This document shows, in pieces, positions 1 to 9,021 of a DNA stretch of 34,431 nucleotides. Origin of the DNA: JACJXF01 sp964349045 (lineage in GTDB: Bacteria; Bacteroidota; Bacteroidia; Bacteroidales; GCA-2748055); contig CAYGFI010000035.1 of NCBI GenBank assembly GCA_964349045.1, positions 1-34,431 on the forward strand. Reading direction: 5' to 3'. The notes under the pieces were generated by a model, which saw nothing but the letters and a program-made list of their open reading frames with translations, did no database searches and was not told the origin of the DNA. Every line of letters begins with the position of its first letter. Position 1 is the first letter of the stretch. The position numbers were made by a program, and so were the translations under genes.

Positions 1-42
1 GATTTAATATATTACACGTGGACGCAGAATCACAATGAATAA
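1..42 (+). CDS. 3' end of an upstream gene (partial), possibly the KdpD/Usp sensor half
   Basis: Reading frame 1 is open from the first base and ends at a TAA at 40-42, giving only 13 residues (ending TWTQNHNE). The following kinase starts at 35, so the two would overlap by 8 nt, the kind of overlap used for translational coupling. Known context: in many Bacteroidota the KdpD sensor is split, with a separate KdpD-N/Usp protein encoded before a DUF4118 histidine kinase. That this tail belongs to such a protein is inference from position only; the visible residues identify nothing. The frame could also be open by chance. Confidence 0.3.
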   Translation, partial: DLIYYTWTQNHNE

Positions 43-1543
43 ATTTTTATCGCATTCAAAAAGTTCACTGATTAAACATTATGTACTATCCATTTTTTTA
101 ATTGGAGGTACTGCTTTGCTTTGTACTCCCCTTGCCAATAATCAGAATTACCATGTTGTTTCCTATATCCTGTTATTTGTTGTTTCAATTTTGTCCACAT
201 TTATGGGAATTGGACCGGTTCTGCTTTCTTCAACCTTAAGTGCATTGATATGGAATTTTTTATTTATACCGCCTCATTTTACATTTCATATCGAGAAAAC
301 AGAAGACTTACTCATATTTGGATTGTTCTTCATCATAGCTCTTGTAAACGGAGTTTTAAGTACCCGGGTGCGCAGACAGGAAAAAGTAGCCCGGGAAAGG
401 GAAAAACGAACAAATGCTCTATTTCAGTTAACCAAAGAGCTCTCAAAAGCCAGTGGAATTGAAGAGGTGTTAAAAGTTGCTATTGGCGAAATTGAAAATC
501 ATTTTGGACTGAATTCGTTTTTTATATTGCAGGACGGAAACAATATTCTCAATTCAACCGGAAGGTTACAGAAGGATAAAAAGCTGACACCTCTTGAATA
601 TAACGTAGCAGAGTGGGTATTTACGCATTCCCGAAAAGCTGGTGCAAATACCGAAAACTCATTTGCAGTTGATTATACCTTCTTTCCGCTTCTGGGAAAC
701 CGATTAAACCCCGGAGTATTAGCAATTCAGAAAAACAGTCCGTTTTTGGATGAACAAAAAACCTATTGGGATACTTTCCTGGCTCAAATATCCAATGCCC
801 TTGAAAGGGAATTTCTTGGTGAACTGGCTCAAAAAGTGCGCTTTTTAGATGAGTCCGACCGCCTTTATAAAACCTTATTTAATTCTATTTCTCACGAATT
901 AAGGATACCGGTTGCGACTATAATGGGAGCATCCGATTCCATTTTACATTCTTCAAATTCCGGGAATATCCAGTCTGCATTATGCCATGAGATCTTCACT
1001 GCATCATTACGTCTGAACAGGCTTATAGAAAACCTGCTGAACATGTCCCGTCTTGAAAGTGGGCATATTTCTGTCCGGCTTGACTGGTATGATATTAATG
1101 ACCTGATAAATAAAGTGACAGAAGATTTAACAGATGAATTAAAACCATTTTCCCTGATAGTAACCATACCTGAAGATATGCCTCTCGTTAAAATTGATTT
1201 TGGATTGTTGGAGCAGGTTTTATATAATCTCCTTATTAATTCCACCCAATATGCCCCGGTTGCTTCAGAAATCGAATTTAATACCCTTTATAAAAAGGGA
1301 GAATTGATCATTGAAGTTATTGACAAAGGTCCTGGTTTTCCTGAAACAGAAATAAAAAATATATTCAAAAAATTTTTCAGGGTGAATGGCAGCAAAACAG
1401 GAGGCCTTGGTCTTGGTTTATCGATTGCCAAGGGATTTGTTGAAGCCCATAATGGTACAATTGAAGTTGTAAACTGTGAAAAAACCGGTGCGAAATTTAC
1501 TATAAAAATCCCTTCAGATAAACCGGATATAAAGAATTTGTAG
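35..1543 (+). CDS. kdpD: KdpD-type membrane sensor histidine kinase lacking the KdpD/Usp N-terminus
   Basis: Inner-membrane sensor kinase that should phosphorylate the KdpE-like regulator encoded 10 bp downstream. The 502 residues begin with about four membrane segments (residues 14-112), as in the DUF4118 module of KdpD. A GAF-like region follows (about 125-255), then HisKA with the H-box SISHELRIP (phospho-acceptor His287), an N-box (NLLINSTQYA) and G-boxes DKGPGF and GGLGLGLSIAKG. E. coli KdpD is about 890 residues; the roughly 390-residue cytoplasmic KdpD and Usp domains are absent here, so this is only the C-terminal half. It is probably coupled to a separate sensor protein encoded upstream (8-nt overlap). 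Control of a KdpFABC potassium pump is expected from family knowledge, but no kdpABC is in the window. Kinase assignment is sure, the Kdp assignment likely. Confidence 0.88.
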   Translation: MNKFLSHSKSSLIKHYVLSIFLIGGTALLCTPLANNQNYHVVSYILLFVVSILSTFMGIGPVLLSSTLSALIWNFLFIPPHFTFHIEKTEDLLIFGLFFIIALVNGVLSTRVRRQEKVAREREKRTNALFQLTKELSKASGIEEVLKVAIGEIENHFGLNSFFILQDGNNILNSTGRLQKDKKLTPLEYNVAEWVFTHSRKAGANTENSFAVDYTFFPLLGNRLNPGVLAIQKNSPFLDEQKTYWDTFLAQISNALEREFLGELAQKVRFLDESDRLYKTLFNSISHELRIPVATIMGASDSILHSSNSGNIQSALCHEIFTASLRLNRLIENLLNMSRLESGHISVRLDWYDINDLINKVTEDLTDELKPFSLIVTIPEDMPLVKIDFGLLEQVLYNLLINSTQYAPVASEIEFNTLYKKGELIIEVIDKGPGFPETEIKNIFKKFFRVNGSKTGGLGLGLSIAKGFVEAHNGTIEVVNCEKTGAKFTIKIPSDKPDIKNL

Positions 1544-1553
1544 GCCAAAGCAT

Positions 1554-2237
1554 ATGAATGAAAATGAATCCATATTAATAATTGATGATGAACTTCAGAT
1601 TAGAAGGTTGCTTGAAATAACCCTTTCAGCAAACGGTTATAAAATTATTCAGTCGATAAACGGTAAAGAGGGATTGGTGGAAGCAGCCACGCAGCATCCT
1701 AATTTAATTATTCTGGACCTGGGTTTACCGGATATTGATGGCCAGGAAATTCTTAAAAAATTACGGGAATGGTTTTTTAAACCCATCATCGTATTATCAG
1801 TGCGAAGTTCTGAAGAAGATATAATAAAAGCCCTGGATAATGGGGCAAACGACTATCTGACAAAACCTTTCAGAACCGGAGAATTATTGGCAAGGATACG
1901 TGCTGCCATGCGATCAGTTGAAAATAATACGGATGCTTCTGAAATAGAAATAGGCTCACTGAGTATAGATATGGTAAGCCATATTGTGCGTAAAAATAAA
2001 GAAATAATAAAACTCACCGTCACGGAGTTTTCATTACTTAATTTACTGACAAAAAATCGCGGTCGTGTACTTACACATCAGTATATTCTTAAAGAGGTAT
2101 GGGGATATGGCTATGTTGAGCAAACACAATACCTGAGGGTTTTTGTTGCTCAGTTAAGAAAGAAAATAGAGGAAAACCCGTCCAAACCCACGTTATTAAT
2201 AACCGAGTCTGGAATCGGTTACCGATTTGGAGAGTAA
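1554..2237 (+). CDS. kdpE: KdpE-like OmpR/PhoB-family response regulator
   Basis: DNA-binding partner of the preceding kinase. The 227 residues consist of an N-terminal receiver and a C-terminal OmpR-type winged helix. Receiver residues are present: acidic pair D11/D12, phospho-acceptor Asp55 in ILDLGLPD, and Lys104 in LTKPF. The winged helix (about 130-227) shows the usual elements LTVTEFSLL and YLRVFVAQLRKKIE and ends with GIGYRFGE. The length matches KdpE. It begins 10 bp after the kinase stop and is surely cotranscribed with it. Its expected target is a potassium-uptake operon, not visible here. Confidence 0.9.
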   Translation: MNENESILIIDDELQIRRLLEITLSANGYKIIQSINGKEGLVEAATQHPNLIILDLGLPDIDGQEILKKLREWFFKPIIVLSVRSSEEDIIKALDNGANDYLTKPFRTGELLARIRAAMRSVENNTDASEIEIGSLSIDMVSHIVRKNKEIIKLTVTEFSLLNLLTKNRGRVLTHQYILKEVWGYGYVEQTQYLRVFVAQLRKKIEENPSKPTLLITESGIGYRFGE

Positions 2238-2279
2238 GGGTCATGAAGCGAAGAAATAAATTATGTATTTTTAACGTCT

Positions 2280-3155
2280 ATGAAAATACAGATTCTTGCC
2301 TCCCTGATTTCAGTTTCATTCCAGGTCTCTGCGCAGCAGGATTCATCTGCTATTCATAAAAAAGATAAACTATATTTTATTGCCGGGACTACCGCAATCT
2401 ATGGCTTATCAGTTTGTGCTATGAACGAACTGTGGTATAAGAATTACGAACGTTCCTCCTTTCACTGGATCGATGATAGCCGTGAATGGCTCCAGATGGA
2501 TAAGACCGGGCATTTCCTTTCTTCCTATGTTGCAACGCGTTTTCTTACCGGGGGATTAAGATCAGCAGGAGTGAATCACAAAAATTCAGTATTATGGGCT
2601 TCCGGAATATCCATGCTGGGGATATCTACCATTGAAGTTTTTGATGGATTTTCTTCAGGTTGGGGAGCATCTGCTTCCGATCTGGCTTTTAATGTTTCGG
2701 GAGTTGCCCTTTTTGCCTTTCAATCCCTGATATGGGATAAGGAAAAAATCATTCCCAAAATCTCCTGGCGCTCTACATCCTACGCAGCATTTCGTCCTGA
2801 AGTACTCGGCAATACTTTTCCCGGGCGCCTCCTGAAAGATTATAACGGACATACTCTCTGGTTTTCGTTCAATATAAAATCTTTGTCCGGAATTGAAATC
2901 CTGCCTTCCTGGTTGTGCTTTTCAATGGGATATGGAGCGGAAGGGATGATCAGCGGATACGATGATCCGGTTGTTTTACCCTATTTTAACAGATACAGGC
3001 AATACTACCTGAGCTTTGACGCTGACCTCTCTAAAATTAATACAGGCAATAAAACAGTAAACCTGTTATTACGAAGTCTTAATTTTATTAAAGTACCTTT
3101 CCCCGCATTTGAATTTAGCAGTAAAGGGAACCAGTTGCTGTGGTTGGGATTTTAA
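2280..3155 (+). CDS. DUF2279-family envelope protein
   Basis: 291-residue protein with an N-terminal signal peptide (cleavage probably near residue 18, after VSA). It resembles the DUF2279 family of predicted periplasmic or outer-membrane-associated proteins: the block DKTGHFLSSYVATR is followed by a strong acidic/aromatic segment EVFDGFSSGWGASASDL and a hydrophobic helix. The C-terminal half is rich in alternating aromatic residues. No catalytic role is known for the family. It lies 42 bp after kdpE on the same strand, a common neighbour in Bacteroidota kdp regions, so cotranscription is plausible; a link to potassium homeostasis is inference. An array of CGTCAC repeats lies about 45 bp downstream. 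Confidence 0.7.
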   Translation: MKIQILASLISVSFQVSAQQDSSAIHKKDKLYFIAGTTAIYGLSVCAMNELWYKNYERSSFHWIDDSREWLQMDKTGHFLSSYVATRFLTGGLRSAGVNHKNSVLWASGISMLGISTIEVFDGFSSGWGASASDLAFNVSGVALFAFQSLIWDKEKIIPKISWRSTSYAAFRPEVLGNTFPGRLLKDYNGHTLWFSFNIKSLSGIEILPSWLCFSMGYGAEGMISGYDDPVVLPYFNRYRQYYLSFDADLSKINTGNKTVNLLLRSLNFIKVPFPAFEFSSKGNQLLWLGF

Positions 3156-3199
3156 GGAATTATATTATCAGGGAATTTCCGTAAAGGACAGGATAAGCT

Positions 3200-3262
3200 C
3201 GTCACATCATCAGGCCCGTCACGCCGTCACCTCGTCACGTCGTCACGTCCTCACGTCCTCAC
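3200..3262 (-). repeat. Octamer repeat array, CGTCACnn units
   Basis: About seven to eight imperfect 8-nt units of the form CGTCACGT, with variants CGTCACAT, CGTCACGC and CCTCACGT, one extra base between units two and three, and one unit (CATCAGGC) that departs further. This is the reverse complement of the GTGACG octamers found elsewhere in the window. It lies between the DUF2279 gene and the GH88 gene. Its function is unknown. Confidence 0.8.
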
Positions 3263-3374
3263 AAAATCCCGCGTAATCAAAAACATCAAAGAATTGTAAT
3301 TCCAAATCAATAAATAACTCATTTTTCCATTAATTCCATTTTCCCTATATTAGCAGATAATAAAACTATTACAA

Positions 3375-4568
3375 ATGAAGAACCACCTTCACCTGGTAAC
3401 AATTATCTTAACTGCTTTCATCCTTTCATGTAAACCGGCCGAAAAGCCGATTAACCAACTGATTGATGAGCAGCTTCAGTTTGCGACCGGACAATATAAA
3501 GGAATGGACCAGGCCCTTCCTGATTCAGTACTCCCCCGATCCTATAATGCCGGAAAAGATGAACTCATTACCTCTGGTTCGGGCTGGTGGTGCAGCGGTT
3601 TTTTCCCGGGAAGCCTCTGGTATCTTTATGAATACTCAGGCGATGAGATCATCCGTGAAATGGCCCTTAAAAGAACTTCCCTCATTGAGAATGAGAAGGT
3701 TAACCGTGGAACTCACGATCTGGGTTTTATGCTTTATTGCTCTTTCGGAAACGGTTTGCGTACAAATCCGACCGATGAATATAAAGAGACGCTGGTAACC
3801 GGGGCCCATAGCCTGATCTCGCGATTCAACCCGACAACGGGATGCATCCGCTCGTGGGACCATAATACATGGATGTTTCCGGTAATTATTGATAATATGA
3901 TGAACCTGGAGTTTCTTTTCTGGGCTGCGCGGGAAACGGGTGATTCAACCTTCACGCGTATTGCTATATCACATGCAGATGTAACAATTGCAAATCACTT
4001 CCGGCCCGATTTCAGCTCGTATCATGTTGTGGATTACGACACCCTCACCGGTCTTCCCCGGGAAAAACAAACCGCCCAGGGCTATTCGGATGAATCGGCC
4101 TGGGCAAGAGGACAATGCTGGGGGCTCTATGGTTTTACCATGATGTACAGGGAAACCGGAGAAATCAGGTACCTTGATCAGGCAATAGGGATTGCTGGTT
4201 TTATACTGGACCATCCCAATATGCCGGTGGATTTGATCCCTTACTGGGACTTCAACGCTCCAGGCATTCCCAATGAACCCAGGGATGCGTCTGCTGCTGC
4301 AATCCTTTGCTCCTCTCTTATTGAATTATCCGGTTTCGTTGAAAAGGGCCGGGGATCAAAATACCTGGATAAGGCGGAGAGAATCATTCGCACTCTTTCT
4401 TCGCCTGAATACCGGGCAGAAGCAGGAAAAAATGGTTCTTTTATCCTGATGCACTCGGTAGGTTCCATTCCAAACAAAAGTGAAGTAGATGTGCCGCTAA
4501 GTTATGCTGATTACTATTTCATCGAGTCTTTAATGAGAATGAAAAAAATCCTGGGTAGAGTTAATTAG
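3375..4568 (+). CDS. Glycoside hydrolase family 88 lipoprotein (unsaturated glucuronyl/galacturonyl hydrolase)
   Basis: Predicted enzyme that removes the unsaturated uronic acid left at the non-reducing end of oligosaccharides after a polysaccharide lyase has cut. The 397 residues start with a lipoprotein signal (lipobox AFILSC, lipidated Cys19), so it is probably anchored on the periplasmic side or the outer membrane. The family's two key aspartates fit THDLGFM (Asp115) and IIDNMMNLEFL (Asp173); QGYSDESAWARGQCWGLYGF is the characteristic core. Length fits GH88. It stands alone: no lyase or SusC/D pair is adjacent. A weak promoter-like box (TATATTAG) lies about 20 bp upstream of the ATG. The exact uronate cannot be told from sequence. 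Confidence 0.88.
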   Translation: MKNHLHLVTIILTAFILSCKPAEKPINQLIDEQLQFATGQYKGMDQALPDSVLPRSYNAGKDELITSGSGWWCSGFFPGSLWYLYEYSGDEIIREMALKRTSLIENEKVNRGTHDLGFMLYCSFGNGLRTNPTDEYKETLVTGAHSLISRFNPTTGCIRSWDHNTWMFPVIIDNMMNLEFLFWAARETGDSTFTRIAISHADVTIANHFRPDFSSYHVVDYDTLTGLPREKQTAQGYSDESAWARGQCWGLYGFTMMYRETGEIRYLDQAIGIAGFILDHPNMPVDLIPYWDFNAPGIPNEPRDASAAAILCSSLIELSGFVEKGRGSKYLDKAERIIRTLSSPEYRAEAGKNGSFILMHSVGSIPNKSEVDVPLSYADYYFIESLMRMKKILGRVN

Positions 4569-4854
4569 AAATTTTATCGCTTTATTTTTTTTCGTCTGAT
4601 GTAATAAGATTTTAATTTTCGATTCCATATTAAATATATAATTGACTTCGTGATTTATACTGAATTCATTCCCTAATTTAGAAACCTGAATCTTCATATT
4701 TTTAGATCCAAAAAAAAAGGGAATGAAATCCCAAACTGATATCCGGGATACATCATATCATCGTAATCGTAAATTCTACCCAGGAAATACTCAATATTAT
4801 TGACTTTACCAGATTTTCATCCACCAAAAAATACGGATCCTCTTGAATTTAACT
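4569..4854. other. Intergenic stretch between convergent genes, possible coding relic
   Basis: 286 bp, AT-rich, between the GH88 gene and the convergent CotH gene. No hairpin terminator is obvious. On the minus strand, 4694-4813 holds an open stretch of 39 codons without a start, containing EYFLGRIYDYDDMMYPGYQF and then SFPFFL. It reads like the end of a beta-barrel or other exported protein, with a second protein-like frame just before it, so it may be a frameshifted gene remnant. Evidence is by eye only. Confidence 0.25.
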
Positions 4855-7800
4855 TTATTTTACCATAATAACCTTTAAATGCAAATCAAGATTTGCACCA
4901 GAAAGCCTGACAATATAAATCCCACCCGGCATCAGTTCATTTCCGGAATCTCTGCCATCCCAGTCAATATAGTAAGCTCCGGAATCAATATTCTGATCTG
5001 CAAGGACATTCAGCAGCCTGCCCTGAATATCATATACTTCGAGTTTGTAATTTCCCGGAACTACCGCTTCGAGTCTCAGGGTTGTATAATCCCGGAAAGG
5101 ATTTGGATAACAATCAAGATTAAAACCTGAGGAGGAAATTGCATCATTAATATTTAGCGGTAGCGCCAGAAGGTTGATATCCCCCGGGGTTCCTCCATCA
5201 GCGCTTGCCTGCCAATTACTGCCGTTATTATTGTCCTTTAAAGGATCTGTAAGTTCAATGGAAGCCCCTGTTCCATTTGCATCGACAGGCCAGGGCAGAT
5301 TGGGAGTGTAATTTACAAAGTCGATCAGCACACCGTCAGCATCAAAAAGATTGATATCATCGCCTATACTCCCAAGCCCGAAATTCATATCCCCAACAGC
5401 ATTTTTAACCCCGGATAGAAGGAGCCTGAATGCAGCTAATTCACGGCAAACAACGAAGTGCATCCCGGGTGTAAGAATAATATCCGAAGGAAATGTAAAT
5501 CCAACATCAGGGCCGGCATCGCTGATAACCCAGTTTTTAAGGTTCACCGATGTATTGCCTGCATTGTTTAACTCGATCCAGTCCTTTGTGTCTTTTTCGG
5601 GGGAGGAATTATAATTGATCTCATTGATCACTATCTTAAAATCAGCAGGTTCCGCGGATGTAAAAACAGCCCTCAGAGTTGCAGATTCTGCCATGTTATA
5701 ATCAATGGAAAGTGAATTTGCGTTAATGGCCCCCTCCCATCTCAAAAACTTATATCCCGGATTTGGTATGGCAGTGAGTTTTATTGGCAGATTTTTAAAA
5801 TACACCCCGGTAAAAGGGTAGCTCTCCGGGATTACAGAATTTACCTTCGCAACACCGGCGCCGGGAGGATCTATTTCAACCCTGACATTTAATTTACCAA
5901 CATTACCGAGTTCAGCATCCAGAAAGTTCCTCATATATCCCGGACGAGCGTTTGCAAAAGATTTTATGGTTATGAAATTGTTCTGCCAGTTATAATAATT
6001 CAATCCCCAGCGAATCATGTGATCGTTTATCTCGGGCTGGAATGTGAGTTTCAGAGAATCAATTACTTGAATAACCTTTACCGGCCTGAAGTTTGTATTA
6101 ATACGATCGGCAAACTGGTTTGCAAATTCCTTTCTGAAGGCCGGGTTCGACATCATTCTTCTGAAAAGCAAAGTTGACCAGGGAGGATTAGGCCACTCCG
6201 GGTAGTTTGGTTCCAGAGCAAAGGCAAGAGTATTGAACGAATAAGCATTGCCGTCCCAAATGCCCCAACCAAAGTCGGTATCAAAAATAATCCAGCGCCA
6301 GATACTTCCCGGATCATTGGTTTTCCAGAATTTTACGTTATTCCCCGGCCAGTCTTTGTTATTTATATAAATTTCAGTAAGCTGATATTGAATATAATTG
6401 TTTACATCCATGTTTTTGCTAACCCCAAGGTAATTCTGTTCCGATTCAAGAGTATGGGTATTAAGGTAGCTGATCATCTGAAGGTAGGAGGTGTTGGATC
6501 CGTCAATGATGGTTCCGTTGTTTTCCAATAGGTTTACGTCATCGGGATTTACAAAATGATTTTCAGCAAGAAAGTGGGTATTCACCTTTTCCCGCAAGTT
6601 GAGAATTCCCCAATATTCACCGTTAATATATAGAATTGCGGGTTGAAACGCCAGGCGATCCATGTCCATATCTTTTATGAGGCTGGAGGTTAGTCCATCC
6701 CGTATAATAGCCTGGTTCCAATCATTCCCTCCATTCCTGAGAACAACAGATTCAAATTTTTTAATGGGTTTATCTTTAAAAAACTGGTAATCGAATGAGC
6801 CTTTCCCATATTCCCGTCGTGCAAACAGCGCCAATGATTTCTGCGCATTTGCGCGTGACCATGCGCCATAAATCTTAACCCCGACTCCCTGGTCAATATG
6901 CTTAACTCCATTAATATCGTACAATTCCATGTGAGCAGGTCGTTCCCAGTCCTCCCAGAAATTAGCTCCAAAATTAGGACTTTCCTCGGATGCTTTCGGG
7001 CCCAATACATATATACCTGTGTTATAATCAAAGAAGTTATCAGGATCCGTACTCAGGCACACTACCGGTAATGTGTGTTGTTCAGTAATATATGTATTAG
7101 TAAAGATCAGTCCCGCAAGTTTTTGAGAATTTACCGATCTTGCCCTTAAAACCGTGTTTTTTGAAACAGGGATAGGATTTTTATATAATAAATCGTCGGG
7201 TAAGGGTTCGGAACCATCAAGCGTATAAAATATTGAATCCAAAGGATCATCAGTAGTGAGTTTTATTTCCAATCCCCCGGGAAAATACCCTCCCTTATAT
7301 GAAAATTTTACGGTATCACTAGACATCGCATTATACCCCCTGGTGTCATTTGCTGCGCCAGGGGTGGATTTTGAAAAATAGAACCAGGAGCTTTGGCCGT
7401 CGGGTTTACGTCCATATGAAATATTTGCCATCAATGGGGTTGCAGTAACAGAATCCACAAGTGAAGAGTCGGGCCGTGAAAGAATCAACGTCTCGCCTTC
7501 ACTGTTGATTTTAAAATTTGTATGAAGATTGCGACGGCTTAGATTTAAATCATAGGGAAGAATATCACTATAGCCTGTGCCTGAGAGTCCAAGAGTTAAC
7601 ATCGGGATAAGGCTGAAATCGGAGGAGCCTGTTGAAGCATTATGCCCTTGAATCGCCAGCACATTGATACCCTCCAACAGGAAAGTACCGGGATCTGACA
7701 TTACAAAATTCTCCGGCTTTCCACCCTGGTATATTGTCGCCTCCCGGAGAAAATTACCGGTAGCCTTGTTAAATGCAACGGGTGAACCGGGTTCACCCAG

Positions 7801-8394
7801 GTTATTCCGGGCTATTTCATGCCCGTTTATAAATGCTACAAAGCCATCATCGTAGTCAATGCTCAAAATTAATTCTTTAACATCTTCAATACTGTAGATC
7901 GTGAATTCTTTTCTTATAAAAACACTGATGGTATTTGGAAGGATGGTAGCATCATCATTATCGCCATACCCAAAACCGCTTTTTCCAATGGTCCATGCCG
8001 TATTTTCAAAACCTGTATATTTCCATGTATTCCCGATATCAGAAGAAGGAATAAGGTATTGCCATTGTGCTCCAACTGGTATAATGGTCTGGTAGCTTAG
8101 TGGTAGCTCCTTCCGGTCCTTCCCAGATGCAAAAATCAGAAGGTATGAATCAGGTATAATGGAAACATTTGGAAACGACCATCTTTTAAGGGAACGGACA
8201 TCATCTGATAAGTAGTACCCATCCAGATTGATCTCTGAATCAGAATTATTGTACAATTCAATCCAATCTGAAGCTTCACCATCCTCATCTGTAATTCCAC
8301 TAAGATTCGAGGCAGAAAACTCATTAATGAGAATCTGTGGAAACACCTGTATCGGCAGGATTAAGAATAAGGATAATAAAAGTAAATAACGCAT
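4855..8394 (-). CDS. Secreted CotH-like protein with lamin-tail domains and a T9SS sorting domain
   Basis: 1179-residue exported multidomain protein. In order: signal peptide (1-19); lamin-tail domain (about 20-90, INEFSASN, DWIELYNNS); a jelly-roll-like region (about 110-270, SIDYDDGFVAFINGHEIA); a second lamin-tail-like segment (290-350); a chitobiase C-terminal/FN3-like domain (about 365-435, FYTLDGSEPLPDD); a CotH kinase-like core (about 440-830, GVGVKIYGAWSRANAQKSLA and YWGILNLREKVNTHFL); an InlB-B-repeat-like segment (850-920, PNPGYKFLRWEG); a further lamin-tail domain (about 923-1085); and a type A Por sorting domain (about 1090-1179, YPNPF ending in KVIMVK). CotH proteins are atypical protein kinases in spores and fungi; in Bacteroidota the role of such secreted forms is not established. 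The sorting domain predicts export by the type IX system and surface attachment or release. Confidence 0.88.
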   Translation of the reverse strand: MRYLLLLSLFLILPIQVFPQILINEFSASNLSGITDEDGEASDWIELYNNSDSEINLDGYYLSDDVRSLKRWSFPNVSIIPDSYLLIFASGKDRKELPLSYQTIIPVGAQWQYLIPSSDIGNTWKYTGFENTAWTIGKSGFGYGDNDDATILPNTISVFIRKEFTIYSIEDVKELILSIDYDDGFVAFINGHEIARNNLGEPGSPVAFNKATGNFLREATIYQGGKPENFVMSDPGTFLLEGINVLAIQGHNASTGSSDFSLIPMLTLGLSGTGYSDILPYDLNLSRRNLHTNFKINSEGETLILSRPDSSLVDSVTATPLMANISYGRKPDGQSSWFYFSKSTPGAANDTRGYNAMSSDTVKFSYKGGYFPGGLEIKLTTDDPLDSIFYTLDGSEPLPDDLLYKNPIPVSKNTVLRARSVNSQKLAGLIFTNTYITEQHTLPVVCLSTDPDNFFDYNTGIYVLGPKASEESPNFGANFWEDWERPAHMELYDINGVKHIDQGVGVKIYGAWSRANAQKSLALFARREYGKGSFDYQFFKDKPIKKFESVVLRNGGNDWNQAIIRDGLTSSLIKDMDMDRLAFQPAILYINGEYWGILNLREKVNTHFLAENHFVNPDDVNLLENNGTIIDGSNTSYLQMISYLNTHTLESEQNYLGVSKNMDVNNYIQYQLTEIYINNKDWPGNNVKFWKTNDPGSIWRWIIFDTDFGWGIWDGNAYSFNTLAFALEPNYPEWPNPPWSTLLFRRMMSNPAFRKEFANQFADRINTNFRPVKVIQVIDSLKLTFQPEINDHMIRWGLNYYNWQNNFITIKSFANARPGYMRNFLDAELGNVGKLNVRVEIDPPGAGVAKVNSVIPESYPFTGVYFKNLPIKLTAIPNPGYKFLRWEGAINANSLSIDYNMAESATLRAVFTSAEPADFKIVINEINYNSSPEKDTKDWIELNNAGNTSVNLKNWVISDAGPDVGFTFPSDIILTPGMHFVVCRELAAFRLLLSGVKNAVGDMNFGLGSIGDDINLFDADGVLIDFVNYTPNLPWPVDANGTGASIELTDPLKDNNNGSNWQASADGGTPGDINLLALPLNINDAISSSGFNLDCYPNPFRDYTTLRLEAVVPGNYKLEVYDIQGRLLNVLADQNIDSGAYYIDWDGRDSGNELMPGGIYIVRLSGANLDLHLKVIMVK

Positions 8395-8500
8395 GAACTA
8401 AATTATTGCGGAAAATAATTTCAGATGCGAAAGTTACTGAAAAAATCCTTACTATGTTAATAATAAGGATATCCCTGCACAAGAATAACAAGGAACCTGG

Positions 8501-8854
8501 TTATTTACCAGCCTGCCTGCGTGCATCAATAAAACTCTTCACAAATACAATAACAGATGCTAATGATGAGAGCATCATCACAACGACCCTGGTAATTCCG
8601 GGTCCGTCTGTTCTTCCGATTGCTCCTGTAAGAGGCTTGATCAGACCCAATAACAGGATAAATGTAAGCGCTACGGCAATATGTGCCAGTACTTTGTTAC
8701 CCTTCTTAAATCCGGGGGTGATGGCCAGTAAAATAATTCCGCCAAATACCGGGATCAGCGCTGTTAGTGAAGGGGATTCGGATGTAAAGTAGGCCCAGCT
8801 TCCTAAAAAAATTAAAACCAGAGCATTGATAAAGTTTATGAAATAAGGTTTCAT
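8501..8854 (-). CDS. Small four-helix membrane protein, function unknown
   Basis: 117 residues forming about four membrane segments (roughly 5-24, 30-48, 54-74 and 84-108) with a short basic tail ending DARRQAGK. The pattern resembles small integral-membrane proteins that are widespread in Bacteroidota and Planctomycetes but have no known function. It lies 106 bp upstream of the CotH gene on the same strand, so cotranscription is possible but not shown. Hydrophobicity and a clean start make it more credible than the opposite-strand reading frame across the same bases. Confidence 0.65.
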   Translation of the reverse strand: MKPYFINFINALVLIFLGSWAYFTSESPSLTALIPVFGGIILLAITPGFKKGNKVLAHIAVALTFILLLGLIKPLTGAIGRTDGPGITRVVVMMLSSLASVIVFVKSFIDARRQAGK

Positions 8855-8890
8855 TCGTATAAATTTATTTTTAATGGTCGGATAGCCTGT

Positions 8891-8959
8891 CCCGCCTTGG
8901 CGGGAGAACCCACATGGTATGAAATTATATTCATTAGAGTTTCGCGAAACATGTGGGTT
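8891..8959. repeat. Cluster of inverted repeats upstream of the small membrane-protein gene
   Basis: Three nested palindromic elements are visible: CCCGCC-TT-GGCGGG at 8891-8904; a perfect 10-bp inverted repeat AACCCACATG (8907-8916) with CATGTGGGTT (8950-8959); and inside its loop the 10-bp palindrome TTTCGCGAAA (8940-8949). They sit between the start of the minus-strand gene at 8854 and the decayed fragment near 9022-9240. They could end transcription of the former gene, act as a processing element or bind a regulator. Confidence 0.6.
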
Positions 8960-9021
8960 TCATTTTAATAGTTTCACAAGCAAACAATGATAAGGGAAAT
9001 TGGTTCAAAAAAAAGAAATAT

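Noticed and set aside
8406..8792. 128-codon plus-strand frame opposite the small membrane-protein gene
   Set aside because: The minus-strand frame gives a clean four-helix membrane protein; the plus-strand frame looks like its shadow.
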